Source of the DNA: CAZADA01 sp964568975
GTDB taxonomy: Bacteria; Pseudomonadota; Alphaproteobacteria; Caulobacterales; Maricaulaceae
NCBI GenBank assembly: GCA_964568975.1
Contig: CAZMSO010000005.1
Span: forward strand, 1 to 64,000
Direction: 5' to 3'
Length of the DNA stretch: 64,000 bases
Made by a program: the position numbers and the translations under genes. Of the stretch, positions 1 to 6,975 are shown in pieces. Position 1 is the stretch's first letter. Every line of letters begins with the position of its first letter. The notes under the pieces are model-generated. The model was not told the origin of the DNA, did no database searches, and worked only from the letters and a program-made list of their open reading frames with translations.

Positions 1-350
1 GGGCGCAGGCTCACCAGCCGCCAGGTCTCAAACCCCGCCGGCAAGGCGAGGGGCGCGGCCTCCAAACTCGCGCGCAGGGCCGCCGCGACCGCTTTCGCCT
101 CCTGGCGGCCGCCATAGCGCGACCAGACATGAAGGTGGACGACATGTTCCACCACCGCGTCGTCGGCGTCGCTGGGCGTCGCTTCGGACCGACCGAAGAC
201 GGCGAAGGGAAAAATCGGGTCGGCGGGCGGGACGTCATAAAGGCGCACCGGATCCCCCAGGTGCGTCGTGAGCGCTGGATCGCCCGTCAGATGAGCATAG
301 AGCGTGGCCTGCAGCGCCCAGTCGGGCCCGAGGGCGGAGCCGTCCGGCAT
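1..350 (-). CDS. GTA tail terminator protein (gp8-like, DUF3168), cut by the window edge
   Basis: Reading the minus strand from ATG at 350 gives at least 116 residues and remains open at position 1, so the C-terminus lies outside the window. It starts MPDGSALGPDWALQATLYAH and continues with VRLYDVPPADPIFPFAVFG and VVEHVVHLHVWSRYGG, the pattern of the DUF3168 tail completion/terminator family (RcGTA gp8). Such proteins cap the tail tube and join it to the head. The ATG overlaps the TGA of the preceding gp7 gene (ATGA at 350-347 on the minus strand), so translation is probably coupled. The position directly after gp6 and gp7 is the standard GTA order and supports the call. Confidence 0.8.
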   Translation of the reverse strand, partial: MPDGSALGPDWALQATLYAHLTGDPALTTHLGDPVRLYDVPPADPIFPFAVFGRSEATPSDADDAVVEHVVHLHVWSRYGGRQEAKAVAAALRASLEAAPLALPAGFETWRLVSLR

Positions 351-691
351 CAGCGGATCTCCTCTTCGCAATCCAATACGAGCCAGCGGCCCCGGTCCTC
401 CAGGTCGCGGACATGACGCACGCGAACCGTCCGCTGGCCCACGCCGGCGGCCCAGCGCACGCGCCAGCCGGGGCGGACGTCCTCGCGAAAGCGGAGCCAC
501 ACCTCGAACGTCAGCAGGCTTGTGAGGGCGTCGGCCTCCACCCGCTCGCGGGGCGTCCTGGCGATGACGGCGGCCCAGACGTCGGCCTCGCAGACCTCGG
601 CGATGGCGCGGCCGCCGCCGGCGTCGGGCGTGATGGCGGGCGCAAGCAGGCGCACCCGACGGCGCAGCGCCCCGATGGCGGGCGGGCTCAC
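350..691 (-). CDS. GTA head-closure/stopper protein (gp7-like)
   Basis: This 113-residue protein belongs to the phage head-closure (head-tail adaptor) type. It is a small beta-rich protein with LRRRVRLLAPAITPDAGGG near the N-terminus and VWLRFREDVRPGWRVRW followed by VRVRHVRDLEDRGRWLVLDC. It would sit between the connector and the tail in a GTA particle. I place the start at GTG 691 because it forms a GTGA overlap with the stop of gp6; another GTG at 712 would add seven residues. It lies between gp6 and gp8, as in the Rhodobacter capsulatus GTA. The function is inferred from fold type and position. Confidence 0.75.
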   Translation of the reverse strand: MSPPAIGALRRRVRLLAPAITPDAGGGRAIAEVCEADVWAAVIARTPRERVEADALTSLLTFEVWLRFREDVRPGWRVRWAAGVGQRTVRVRHVRDLEDRGRWLVLDCEEEIR

Positions 692-1287
692 AACCGCACC
701 GGCCGATAGCACGCGAGCAGCCCCGCCACCGCCCGCGGCAACGCCGCCGCGTCATCCGCGCGATCGTCAGGCGTGCGGCGCTCATAGGCGTCGGCGACCA
801 GCAAATGCACCGCCTCGCGCAGGGGCGCCGGAACGTCAGCAGGCGCGAGCCCGTGGCCCGCGTCATAGCTGATGTCGACGCCCGCGATCGGCACGCCCGG
901 CCGTGGCCAGCAGGCGCGCTCGCGGATCGCAAGCCGCCCGGCGGCGGAGACGGAGTCGAGCAGATAGGACGCAGGATCGAGGGTGTGGGCGATCCCCTCC
1001 TCGTCGACTGTCTGGACGTGATGGACCGTACTGACGGGCCCAAGGCCGAGCGTGAAGACGATCCCGTCGGGGCTCAAACGATCGCCCTCGGCCCAGCCAT
1101 CGCGGATCTCGCGCACGGTCTGAGTGATCAGGGCCTGGCCCGTCAGGCGCTCCACGCGCGTGCGGGCCGCGGCGATGAGGGCGGCGATGAGGTCGTCCTC
1201 ATGGGCGTGGTCGATGCGCAGGCGCGCCTTCGCCTCGGCGAGCGTGATCGGCTCGACCGCAGGCGGCGAGGTGATGTCGAGGGGCAT
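688..1287 (-). CDS. GTA head-tail connector protein (gp6-like)
   Basis: This 199-residue protein begins with PPAVEPITLAEAKARLRID followed by DDLIAALIAAARTRVERLTG, the N-terminal signature of the phage head-tail connector family seen in RcGTA gp6 and HK97 gp6. It would form the ring that docks on the portal. The start at ATG 1287 has a purine-rich GAGG about 6 bases upstream. The 211-bp stretch to the capsid gene (1288-1498) holds no gene, but it does carry a strong stem-loop at 1426-1457. The 3' end overlaps the start of gp7. Confidence 0.82.
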   Translation of the reverse strand: MPLDITSPPAVEPITLAEAKARLRIDHAHEDDLIAALIAAARTRVERLTGQALITQTVREIRDGWAEGDRLSPDGIVFTLGLGPVSTVHHVQTVDEEGIAHTLDPASYLLDSVSAAGRLAIRERACWPRPGVPIAGVDISYDAGHGLAPADVPAPLREAVHLLVADAYERRTPDDRADDAAALPRAVAGLLACYRPVRL

Positions 1288-1425
1288 GGAGGCCTCGGTG
1301 TGGCTCTTAGCGTTGGGCGGGCGCGTCGGCGTCAGCGCGTCGCGGCCATCGGTTCCGCGTCCGGCAGGGCGCGCCGGCGCCAGTCCGCGATCCGCGGGGC
1401 GTTCACCAATCTCGCCTGGCCCCTA

Positions 1426-1457
1426 GCGCTCCCCCGGGAGCAGATCCGGGGGAGTGC
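1426..1457 (-). terminator. Strong stem-loop between capsid and gp6 genes
   Basis: CTCCCCCGG at 1429-1437 is the exact reverse complement of CCGGGGGAG at 1446-1454. With one G-T pair the stem extends to 12 bp (1426-1437 with 1446-1457) around an 8-base loop. It lies in the 211-bp gap just after the capsid stop codon. No T-run follows on the minus strand, so it is not a classical intrinsic terminator. It may act as an mRNA-stabilising or attenuating hairpin that leaves capsid message in excess over gp6 and later genes. The structure is seen directly; the role is inferred. Confidence 0.45.
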
Positions 1458-1498
1458 CGGGGCACAGCGACCATGACGGGCGAAAGTGCGTGGAACGC

Positions 1499-2731
1499 CT
1501 AGCTCGCGGCGAACTTCAGAAGCTTGATGGCGTCGAAATCCTGGACGCCGCCGCCCACGCGCTTGGTGGTGTAGAACAAGACGTAAGGCTTGGCGGAATA
1601 GGAATCGCGTAAGACCTGCACGCCCGCGCGGTCGACAATCAGATAGCCCCGGCGGAAATCCCCAAAGGCGATCGCGTAAGGGATCGTTGCGTGGTCCATG
1701 TCCGGCATGTCTTCGGCCTCCACCACGGGATGGCCGAACAAGGTCGCCGGCTCGCCGAAGGCCTGCGGCGCCTGGTAGAGATAATGGCCGTCGCCATCCT
1801 TCAGCTTTCGCACGGCCGCGGCCGTGCGCCGGTTCATGACGAAGCGCGCCTCGACCCGATAGGGCGAGCGCAAGGCCGCCAAGAGATCATAAAGCGCGTC
1901 AAGCGGCGTCGTGGCGTGGAAGCCGCCGGCGTTTCCGGTGGCGACATAGCCGAGCTCGCCCCAGGCCGGCGCGGGATCGGCGCTCTCCGCCACCATGGTG
2001 TAGGTCAAGAGGCCTTTGGGCTGATTGGTCCCGGTCCCAAGGATGAAGGCCTTGCCTTCTTGGGCGGCGAAGACGTGCTGCACTTCCTCAGCCAGCCATT
2101 CGTCCATATTCACATGGCTGTCGTCGAGCAGCGTCTGGGTGGCGGCGGGCATGGCGTAAAGCTCCGCCGTCGGAAACTCGAGCGAGACCAGCGTCGGCTC
2201 GGTGGTGGCCGCGTCCCGCGCGGTGGTCTCATCCGCCCAGCCGGCGTAGGCGTCGCCGAGGCTTACGGGCTTTTTGTAGACGTTGCCGCTGACCGTCTTC
2301 ACGGAGGCGATGGCGCGGATGGGGCTCACATCCGCTAAGCGCCGGTCGATCACGCTTTCGATCTCCGGGGGCACGATGTAAGCGCCCGTCGCGCCCTCGC
2401 CCGTGACCGCGAGGTCTTTGGTTTCGAGCACAGCGGAGATGTCGCCGGAGCGCATATAGGTCTCAAACGCCGCCTTCTTCTCGTTCACCGCCGGCAAAGC
2501 GGGGCCGAGGCCGCCGCGGCTGGCGTTCAGCGCCAAACGGTCGAGGGCGGACTTTTGCTCGGTCAGCGCCGCGTCGAGGCGCGCGACCTTTTCGGCCGTA
2601 AGCGCGTCGGCTTGCTTGCGTTCAATTTCAGCGAGGCGAGCGTCATTGGCGTCTTTGAACTGCTCGAACGTGTAGAGAAAGTCTGACAACGCCGCCTTGG
2701 CGTCGACAGCCATTTTGGTTTCCTTCGTCAT
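1499..2731 (-). CDS. GTA major capsid protein (HK97 family, gp5-like)
   Basis: This protein of about 410 residues has the HK97 capsid layout. An N-terminal coiled-coil scaffold-like delta domain (about residues 5-75, rich in A/E/K/L) is followed by the shell domain. Visible family stretches include GAYIVPPEIESVIDRRLADV, SPIRAIASVKTV, LYAMPAATQTLLDDSHVNMDEWLAEEV, GTGTNQPKGLL and YLIVDRAGVQVLRDSYSAKP. The N-terminal segment is probably removed by the protease encoded just upstream. Two in-frame ATGs, 2731 and 2713, each have a Shine-Dalgarno-like sequence (AAGGGG and AAGGAA); I keep the first. Confidence 0.92.
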   Translation of the reverse strand: MTKETKMAVDAKAALSDFLYTFEQFKDANDARLAEIERKQADALTAEKVARLDAALTEQKSALDRLALNASRGGLGPALPAVNEKKAAFETYMRSGDISAVLETKDLAVTGEGATGAYIVPPEIESVIDRRLADVSPIRAIASVKTVSGNVYKKPVSLGDAYAGWADETTARDAATTEPTLVSLEFPTAELYAMPAATQTLLDDSHVNMDEWLAEEVQHVFAAQEGKAFILGTGTNQPKGLLTYTMVAESADPAPAWGELGYVATGNAGGFHATTPLDALYDLLAALRSPYRVEARFVMNRRTAAAVRKLKDGDGHYLYQAPQAFGEPATLFGHPVVEAEDMPDMDHATIPYAIAFGDFRRGYLIVDRAGVQVLRDSYSAKPYVLFYTTKRVGGGVQDFDAIKLLKFAAS

Positions 2732-2807
2732 GGAGTCCCCTTCATTAGCAAACGCGTGATAGTCAGTGACGGCGACCGAACGGCCTTGGTCCCGCAGCGC
2801 GGGCCCC

Positions 2808-3275
2808 TCACGCGATCAGAGCGACGCGCGGCGCTGGCACGACGCGCAAGCGCGCCTGGGGCAGCATCGGGAAGGTGACAAGCGACACCTCCCACAGCTC
2901 GACCCGCTCCAATTCGCGCACCACCCGGCCAAAGGCCGCGACAGGGCCGCGACGCGACCGGCGCGTGCGAAACCCGATGGAGAGCCCATCAAGAACGCCC
3001 GCGCGCACCAGCCGCGCCGCGACGCGGGCCCGAGCGCCGCGCGGCGTAATCCGCCCACGGACATAAAGACCGCGCGCGTCCTCGCGCGCGTCATCCCACA
3101 CGCCCACCGTCTGGCTCGGATCATGCTGAAAGAGCATGGCGAGGCCGCCAGGCCCCCGCGCGGCGAGGCTCACAGCGAAGGCGCCGGGGCGCACGACGTC
3201 GCCGGCCAAATCCACGCGATCAAACAGGCTGGCGTATCCCGCGATCATCAGATCGCCGTTGGTGTCGGTGATCAT
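2808..3275 (-). CDS. GTA prohead protease (HK97 family, gp4-like)
   Basis: This 155-residue serine protease of peptidase family U35 processes the capsid protein during head assembly. The typical start ITDTNGDLMIAGYASLFDR is followed by a His in LFQHDPSQTVGVW (His51) and a Ser in LDGLSIGFRTR (Ser99), the expected catalytic pair. The ending ELWEVSLVTFPMLPQARL is also characteristic. ATG 3275 has AAGGAAACGCC in front of it. It sits between the small membrane protein and the capsid gene, as in other GTAs. Confidence 0.9.
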   Translation of the reverse strand: MITDTNGDLMIAGYASLFDRVDLAGDVVRPGAFAVSLAARGPGGLAMLFQHDPSQTVGVWDDAREDARGLYVRGRITPRGARARVAARLVRAGVLDGLSIGFRTRRSRRGPVAAFGRVVRELERVELWEVSLVTFPMLPQARLRVVPAPRVALIA

Positions 3276-3307
3276 GGCGTTTCCTTGCGCAGAACAATCC
3301 GCGGCCG

Positions 3308-3640
3308 TCAGTCCGCGCCGCCCGCGCCGAGGCGCGTTTCAATGCGGTCCAGCTGAAGGCGGATGGCGCCCACCTCAGCCTCGAGCCGCGCGAGCCGCTG
3401 CACCTCTTCAGAGCGCCGGGCCAGCTGAGCCTCAAGTTGGCTGATGCGCGCGCCCGCCGCGCCGGCCCACACCAACGCGCCAGCGGTCTCCATGCCGATG
3501 GCCACCACCAGCGCAAGCGACACATGCCAATCGACCGTCAGCGGCGCGCGTCGCTCGGGCTTTTGTTTCCCAGCACGGCCGTCTTCCCGCTCACTGGCCT
3601 CCGTGGGCGCATCCGCGCGCGTCCCCATGGTCGCGATCAT
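3308..3640 (-). CDS. GTA small membrane/coiled-coil protein (gp3.5 position)
   Basis: This 110-residue protein has a charged N-terminus, one probable membrane segment (VSLALVVAIGMETAGALVWA, about residues 39-58) and a C-terminal coiled coil (ISQLEAQLARRSEEVQRLAR onwards). I choose ATG 3640 because it overlaps the portal stop codon (ATGA at 3640-3637); an open frame continues upstream to 3718 but would lie inside the portal gene. The position between portal and protease matches the small gene g3.5 of RcGTA. Its role is not known. The sequence itself supports only a membrane-anchored coiled-coil protein. Confidence 0.65.
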   Translation of the reverse strand: MIATMGTRADAPTEASEREDGRAGKQKPERRAPLTVDWHVSLALVVAIGMETAGALVWAGAAGARISQLEAQLARRSEEVQRLARLEAEVGAIRLQLDRIETRLGAGGAD

Positions 3641-4845
3641 GGCGTTGCTTTCGGCAAGCCCGCCAGCGCCCGCCGCTCCGCGTCCGTCAAGAACGCCGTC
3701 TCCGACAAGCGCCGCCACAGCGCCCCGCGCTCATCGGCAAGCGCGGGGATGGCGGTTTCGTCCGTCACAACCTCAAGGTCAGCGCCGAGCCAGGGCCGAA
3801 GCCAGCGCTCCACGGCGCGCGCGGTTTTGCGTGCGAGCGGCAAGACGGTCTGGCGCAAGAACGCCAGATTGGCCTCTTTGAAATTAGCGTAGGTGTTGTC
3901 GCCCGGCAGCCCGAGCAGAAGCGGCGGCACGCCGAAAGCGAGGGCGACCTCGCGCGCGGCGATGGTCTTGGCGTCCACAAAGTCCATATCCGCCGGCGAC
4001 AACCCGAAGGGCCGCCACTCCAAGCCGCCCTCCAGCAGCAGCGGCCGGCCGGCGCGATTGGGGCCGCTGTGGGCGTCGTTCAGCTCCGCCTTCAAGCGGT
4101 CGAACTGCTCGTCGCTTAAGCGGTCGCCGGCGTCGCGCGCAGCATAGACCAGCGCGCCGGAGGGGCGCGCGGCGTTGTCGAGCAGCGCCTTGTTCCAGCG
4201 CCCCGCGGCGTTGTGGGTGTCGACCGCAAACGCCGCGGCCGCCAGCGGCGCAAGCCCGTAATGGTCGTCGCTCGGATTGAAGATCTTCATGTGCAGCACT
4301 TGGCTGCGCCCGCTGACCGGATCGCGGTGATAGCGCTTGGGCGCCTCCGCCGGGGCCCGCGCATAGTCCCACCCCACCGCCAGCCCGCGCGCGTCCGTGG
4401 CGACGCGCACGCGGTCTGGGCGCAGCACGTAAAGCTCGCGCACCACGCCATCGAGGTCGACCGCCTCGACATAGGCGTTTCCACCGACCTGCAGATGGCC
4501 GAAAAACGTCTCCAGGAGTTCGTGGGCCGATTGCTCCGGATTTGGCGCACGCAGCAACGCCGTCGCTGGGTCGTTCGCCGTCGCCGGCGCGCCCGCGCGT
4601 TGGGGCCGCAAGGGGACGGACGCCGCCGCCTCCGCCACCAGACGCACGCAACGAAAAGCGATCGGATTGCCGCCATAGCCCTCTTGGGCGAGGCGCGCGA
4701 AGGAGGCGGCGCCGCCCGCCCCCCGGCCCGCGACCGGCAACCCATGCAACGCCACGAAAGACCGTGTCTCAAGCGCTGGCGCGGCCGCAGGCGGCGGTTG
4801 CGACCGCGCGCCCTCCCCCGCCCATCGGCGCAAGCGTTTCAGCAT
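3637..4845 (-). CDS. GTA portal protein (HK97 family, gp3-like)
   Basis: This portal protein of about 402 residues forms the dodecameric DNA entry pore at one vertex of the particle. Family features include AFRCVRLVAEAAASVPLRP, HELLETFFGHLQVGGNAYVE, LHMKIFNPSDDHYGLAPL and the conserved VALAFGVPPLLLGLPGDNTY followed by ANFKEANLAFLRQTVLPL. Two adjacent ATGs lie at 4848 and 4845. The second is better spaced from AAAGGA, so I use it. The gene follows TerL by about 37 bp and overlaps the next gene by 4 bp. Confidence 0.93.
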   Translation of the reverse strand: MLKRLRRWAGEGARSQPPPAAAPALETRSFVALHGLPVAGRGAGGAASFARLAQEGYGGNPIAFRCVRLVAEAAASVPLRPQRAGAPATANDPATALLRAPNPEQSAHELLETFFGHLQVGGNAYVEAVDLDGVVRELYVLRPDRVRVATDARGLAVGWDYARAPAEAPKRYHRDPVSGRSQVLHMKIFNPSDDHYGLAPLAAAAFAVDTHNAAGRWNKALLDNAARPSGALVYAARDAGDRLSDEQFDRLKAELNDAHSGPNRAGRPLLLEGGLEWRPFGLSPADMDFVDAKTIAAREVALAFGVPPLLLGLPGDNTYANFKEANLAFLRQTVLPLARKTARAVERWLRPWLGADLEVVTDETAIPALADERGALWRRLSETAFLTDAERRALAGLPKATP

Positions 4846-4884
4846 CATGATCGTTCCTTTCCAGCGCCGCGGCGGCGCGCGATC

Positions 4885-6264
4885 TCACACCGGCCGCAGA
4901 CGAGGGCCATCCGCGCCGTCGATCAAAAGCGCCCACAGCGCCCACACCAACGCGTCCACCCGATCCGGGCTGGCGCGAAACTCCGGCGCGCCAAACGCGC
5001 ACATCTCGTCTTCAAGGGCCGGGAAGCGTCGCGCATGCCGCACGCGCCCCTGCTCATAGAGCGCTGCGATCGGCTCAGCGCGGGCGCGCTTGCCGCGGCT
5101 CGCGCGCACGGCGCGCACCGCAAGCGTCGGATCAGCCGTGGCCAGCACCGCGCTCACCAGCGCGCCCCCCTGGTTCACCTCCGCGATCACCCGGTCGGCC
5201 TCAAAGGCGCGGGCGGTCTCAGCCGCGCGCGCAGCCCACGCCGCCGGGCTCAGTCCTTGGACCGTGCGGTCAGCCAGCACCCAGGCCCGGCGCGCCATCC
5301 CCGCCCCCACAGCGCCCGCCACCACAATTCCGCATGCGTCCACGCCGGCGCCGGCCTCCGCAGGGGGATCGAGGCCGACCACGACACGCTCAAGCGCATC
5401 CAGCGCCGGCGGCGCAGCGTCAGCAGCTTGATCAAGGAGCGTGCGGCTCCACAACGCGCCGGGACGATCATCGACAATCATTCCGTCCAGCTCTTGGCGA
5501 CCAAGGGCGGTGCCGGCGTACGCCGCCTCCACCGCCGCCAGGAAGGACGGCGCGAGATTGGCGGCGTTCGCGCGCGTCGGCGCGTGGGTCGCCACCACAT
5601 CCGGGCGCGCGAGCAGCTGTTTGAGCGCAGCCTGAGGGCGCGGCGTCGTCGTCACCGCCAGCTGCGGGCGGCGCCCGAGCCGATGCCCCATCTCGATCAT
5701 CGCCAGCGCGTGAGCGGCGTCAGGCCAGGCGCAAAACTCATCCGCCCAGGCGTGGGCGAATTGCGGCCCGCGCAGCCGGTCGGGCTCCTCGGCCGAAAAC
5801 GCATAGGCCACCGCCCCATGGGGCCAGACCAGGCGGCGGCGGCTCGCTTCATAGACCGGGCGGCGATCCGGCGGCGCGATTGCGCGCAAGCCGCTCGGCC
5901 CCTCAATCATCACTTCGCGCACATCAGCGAAGGTCGCCCCGACCACCGCCGCGCGAGCCTCATCGCCGTGGGCCCGCTCGAGACGCGCGCGCAGCCACTC
6001 CGCCCCCGCGCGCGTCTTGCCAGCGCCGCGACCGCCAAGAAAAACCCAAGCCCGCCACGCGTCCTCCGGAGGACGCTGATCGGGCCGCGCGGAGGCCGCC
6101 CAGTCATGGCGGAGGATTCTCGCCAACGCCTTCAGCGCCGCCGGGCTCAGCCCCGCCAGGAACCGCCGGCGCGCCGAGGGCGGCAGCGCAGCGATCGAGG
6201 CGGCGCTCAAGCTCGGCCCGAAGCGCGGCGAGCTCGGCTCCCTCGGCGTCCGCGTGCGCGCCAT
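4885..6264 (-). CDS. GTA large terminase subunit (gp2-like, TerL)
   Basis: This 459-residue packaging motor pumps host DNA into GTA heads. Walker A is GGRGAGKT at about residues 77-84, preceded by WRAWVFL; Walker B is HAWADE, ending at Asp175-Glu176. The nuclease half contains VVVGLDPPA with VIAEVNQGGALV and SPDRVDALVWAL, the usual acidic positions. The N-terminal helix-rich stretch SLSAASIAAL begins about residue 18, so the start must lie upstream of it. ATG 6264 is the nearest candidate and gives a large overlap (about 160 bp) with the gp1 gene in another frame. Confidence 0.9.
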   Translation of the reverse strand: MARTRTPREPSSPRFGPSLSAASIAALPPSARRRFLAGLSPAALKALARILRHDWAASARPDQRPPEDAWRAWVFLGGRGAGKTRAGAEWLRARLERAHGDEARAAVVGATFADVREVMIEGPSGLRAIAPPDRRPVYEASRRRLVWPHGAVAYAFSAEEPDRLRGPQFAHAWADEFCAWPDAAHALAMIEMGHRLGRRPQLAVTTTPRPQAALKQLLARPDVVATHAPTRANAANLAPSFLAAVEAAYAGTALGRQELDGMIVDDRPGALWSRTLLDQAADAAPPALDALERVVVGLDPPAEAGAGVDACGIVVAGAVGAGMARRAWVLADRTVQGLSPAAWAARAAETARAFEADRVIAEVNQGGALVSAVLATADPTLAVRAVRASRGKRARAEPIAALYEQGRVRHARRFPALEDEMCAFGAPEFRASPDRVDALVWALWALLIDGADGPRLRPV

Positions 6265-6658
6265 CCCCAGCCTCCAGCGGCGTTTCAACAGGCGCCGGCG
6301 ACACGCGCGGCAACGCCACACGCAACGCCGCCAAGCGCTCGGCCGCCCGCGCCAAGCCCTCAAGCGCGCGCACGCGCTTGTCGGGATCGCTCAAGCCGGA
6401 CCCGGCCGAGAGCGCGCCCTCCACGCCGGCGATCTCAGCCTCCAGCGCGCGTTCGAGGGCGCGCACCGCGCGCCGCGGGCTCAGCCAATCCTCCGCCGCC
6501 GCCCGCGCGGCTATGGTGGTGAGGCGCAGGCCCGCGGCCGCGGCGATGGCGTCTAAGGTCGCCCCGTCCTCATAAGCGTCGCGCCAGCGGGCCCATTCTG
6601 CAGCAGAACGCCGTCCGCGCCGCCGCCCCGCCGCCCCTCGACCCGTTTTTTCGACCAT
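6104..6658 (-). CDS. GTA gp1-like protein (small terminase subunit candidate)
   Basis: This 184-residue protein is the first gene of the GTA cluster. Its N-terminus is basic and then has a helix-turn-helix-like segment, WARWRDAYEDGATLDAIAAA with GLRLTTIAARAAAEDW, as in small terminase subunits that recognise DNA. A long helical, Ala/Arg/Glu-rich C-terminal half follows. The last 160 bp overlap the start of TerL. In GTAs this subunit is thought to have lost specific pac recognition, which would fit random host packaging; that point is from GTA literature and is not visible here. Confidence 0.65.
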   Translation of the reverse strand: MVEKTGRGAAGRRRGRRSAAEWARWRDAYEDGATLDAIAAAAGLRLTTIAARAAAEDWLSPRRAVRALERALEAEIAGVEGALSAGSGLSDPDKRVRALEGLARAAERLAALRVALPRVSPAPVETPLEAGDGAHADAEGAELAALRAELERRLDRCAAALGAPAVPGGAEPGGAEGVGENPPP

Positions 6659-6975
6659 GCCGCATCTTAGGGCCTGGACCGCCCCGGTCGGATTAACACA
6701 CCGTCAACAGCGCGAATGCGTTGAAACACTTGAGAAAGGATGCGCCGGACGCGGGGATGGCGCGCGCTTTGTCCCCGCGTCTCCGCCGCCGTGGCACGAG
6801 GCCAGAGCAGAGCGACGAGCCCGGGTCCATGGTCCGGCGGCCCAGGGCGCATGGGTCGCGGATAAACGCTCCGCATTTTCCGGGAAGCGGCGTGCCGCCA
6901 TAAAGGCCGCTCCCCGGCGGAACGGCGTACGCCGCGAAAGCCGGGACCCGTGGGGCGCCGCGCAGGGCGCAAGCC
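6659..6975. other. 317-bp intergenic leader of the GTA cluster
   Basis: No convincing gene lies between the receptor stop at 6976 and the gp1 start at 6658. The stretch must hold the minus-strand promoter of the GTA genes unless these are transcribed from the receptor. The only motif I can point to is the CtrA-like box at 6693-6707. No T-rich intrinsic terminator is seen for the receptor gene. Confidence 0.6.
6693..6707. promoter_or_regulatory. CtrA-like box TTAA-N7-TCAA upstream of GTA gp1
   Basis: TTAA (6693-6696), seven bases, then TCAA followed by C (6704-6708) differs by one base from the CtrA full site TTAA-N7-TTAAC. It lies 35-50 bp upstream of the gp1 start codon, where a -35 element could be. 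CtrA is known to affect GTA genes in Rhodobacter. A single near-match in a GC-rich spacer can arise by chance, so this remains a candidate. Confidence 0.35.

Noticed and set aside
4213..6522. A 769-codon open frame on the plus strand, antisense to the portal and terminase genes
   Set aside because: Its product is Arg/Ala/Pro/His-rich without domains, and it lies opposite two clearly conserved GTA genes; long antisense frames are expected at this GC content.
6640..6660. T-run near the gp1 start as an intrinsic terminator
   Set aside because: The T-run lies within the first codons of gp1 and is not preceded by a stable hairpin on the plus strand.
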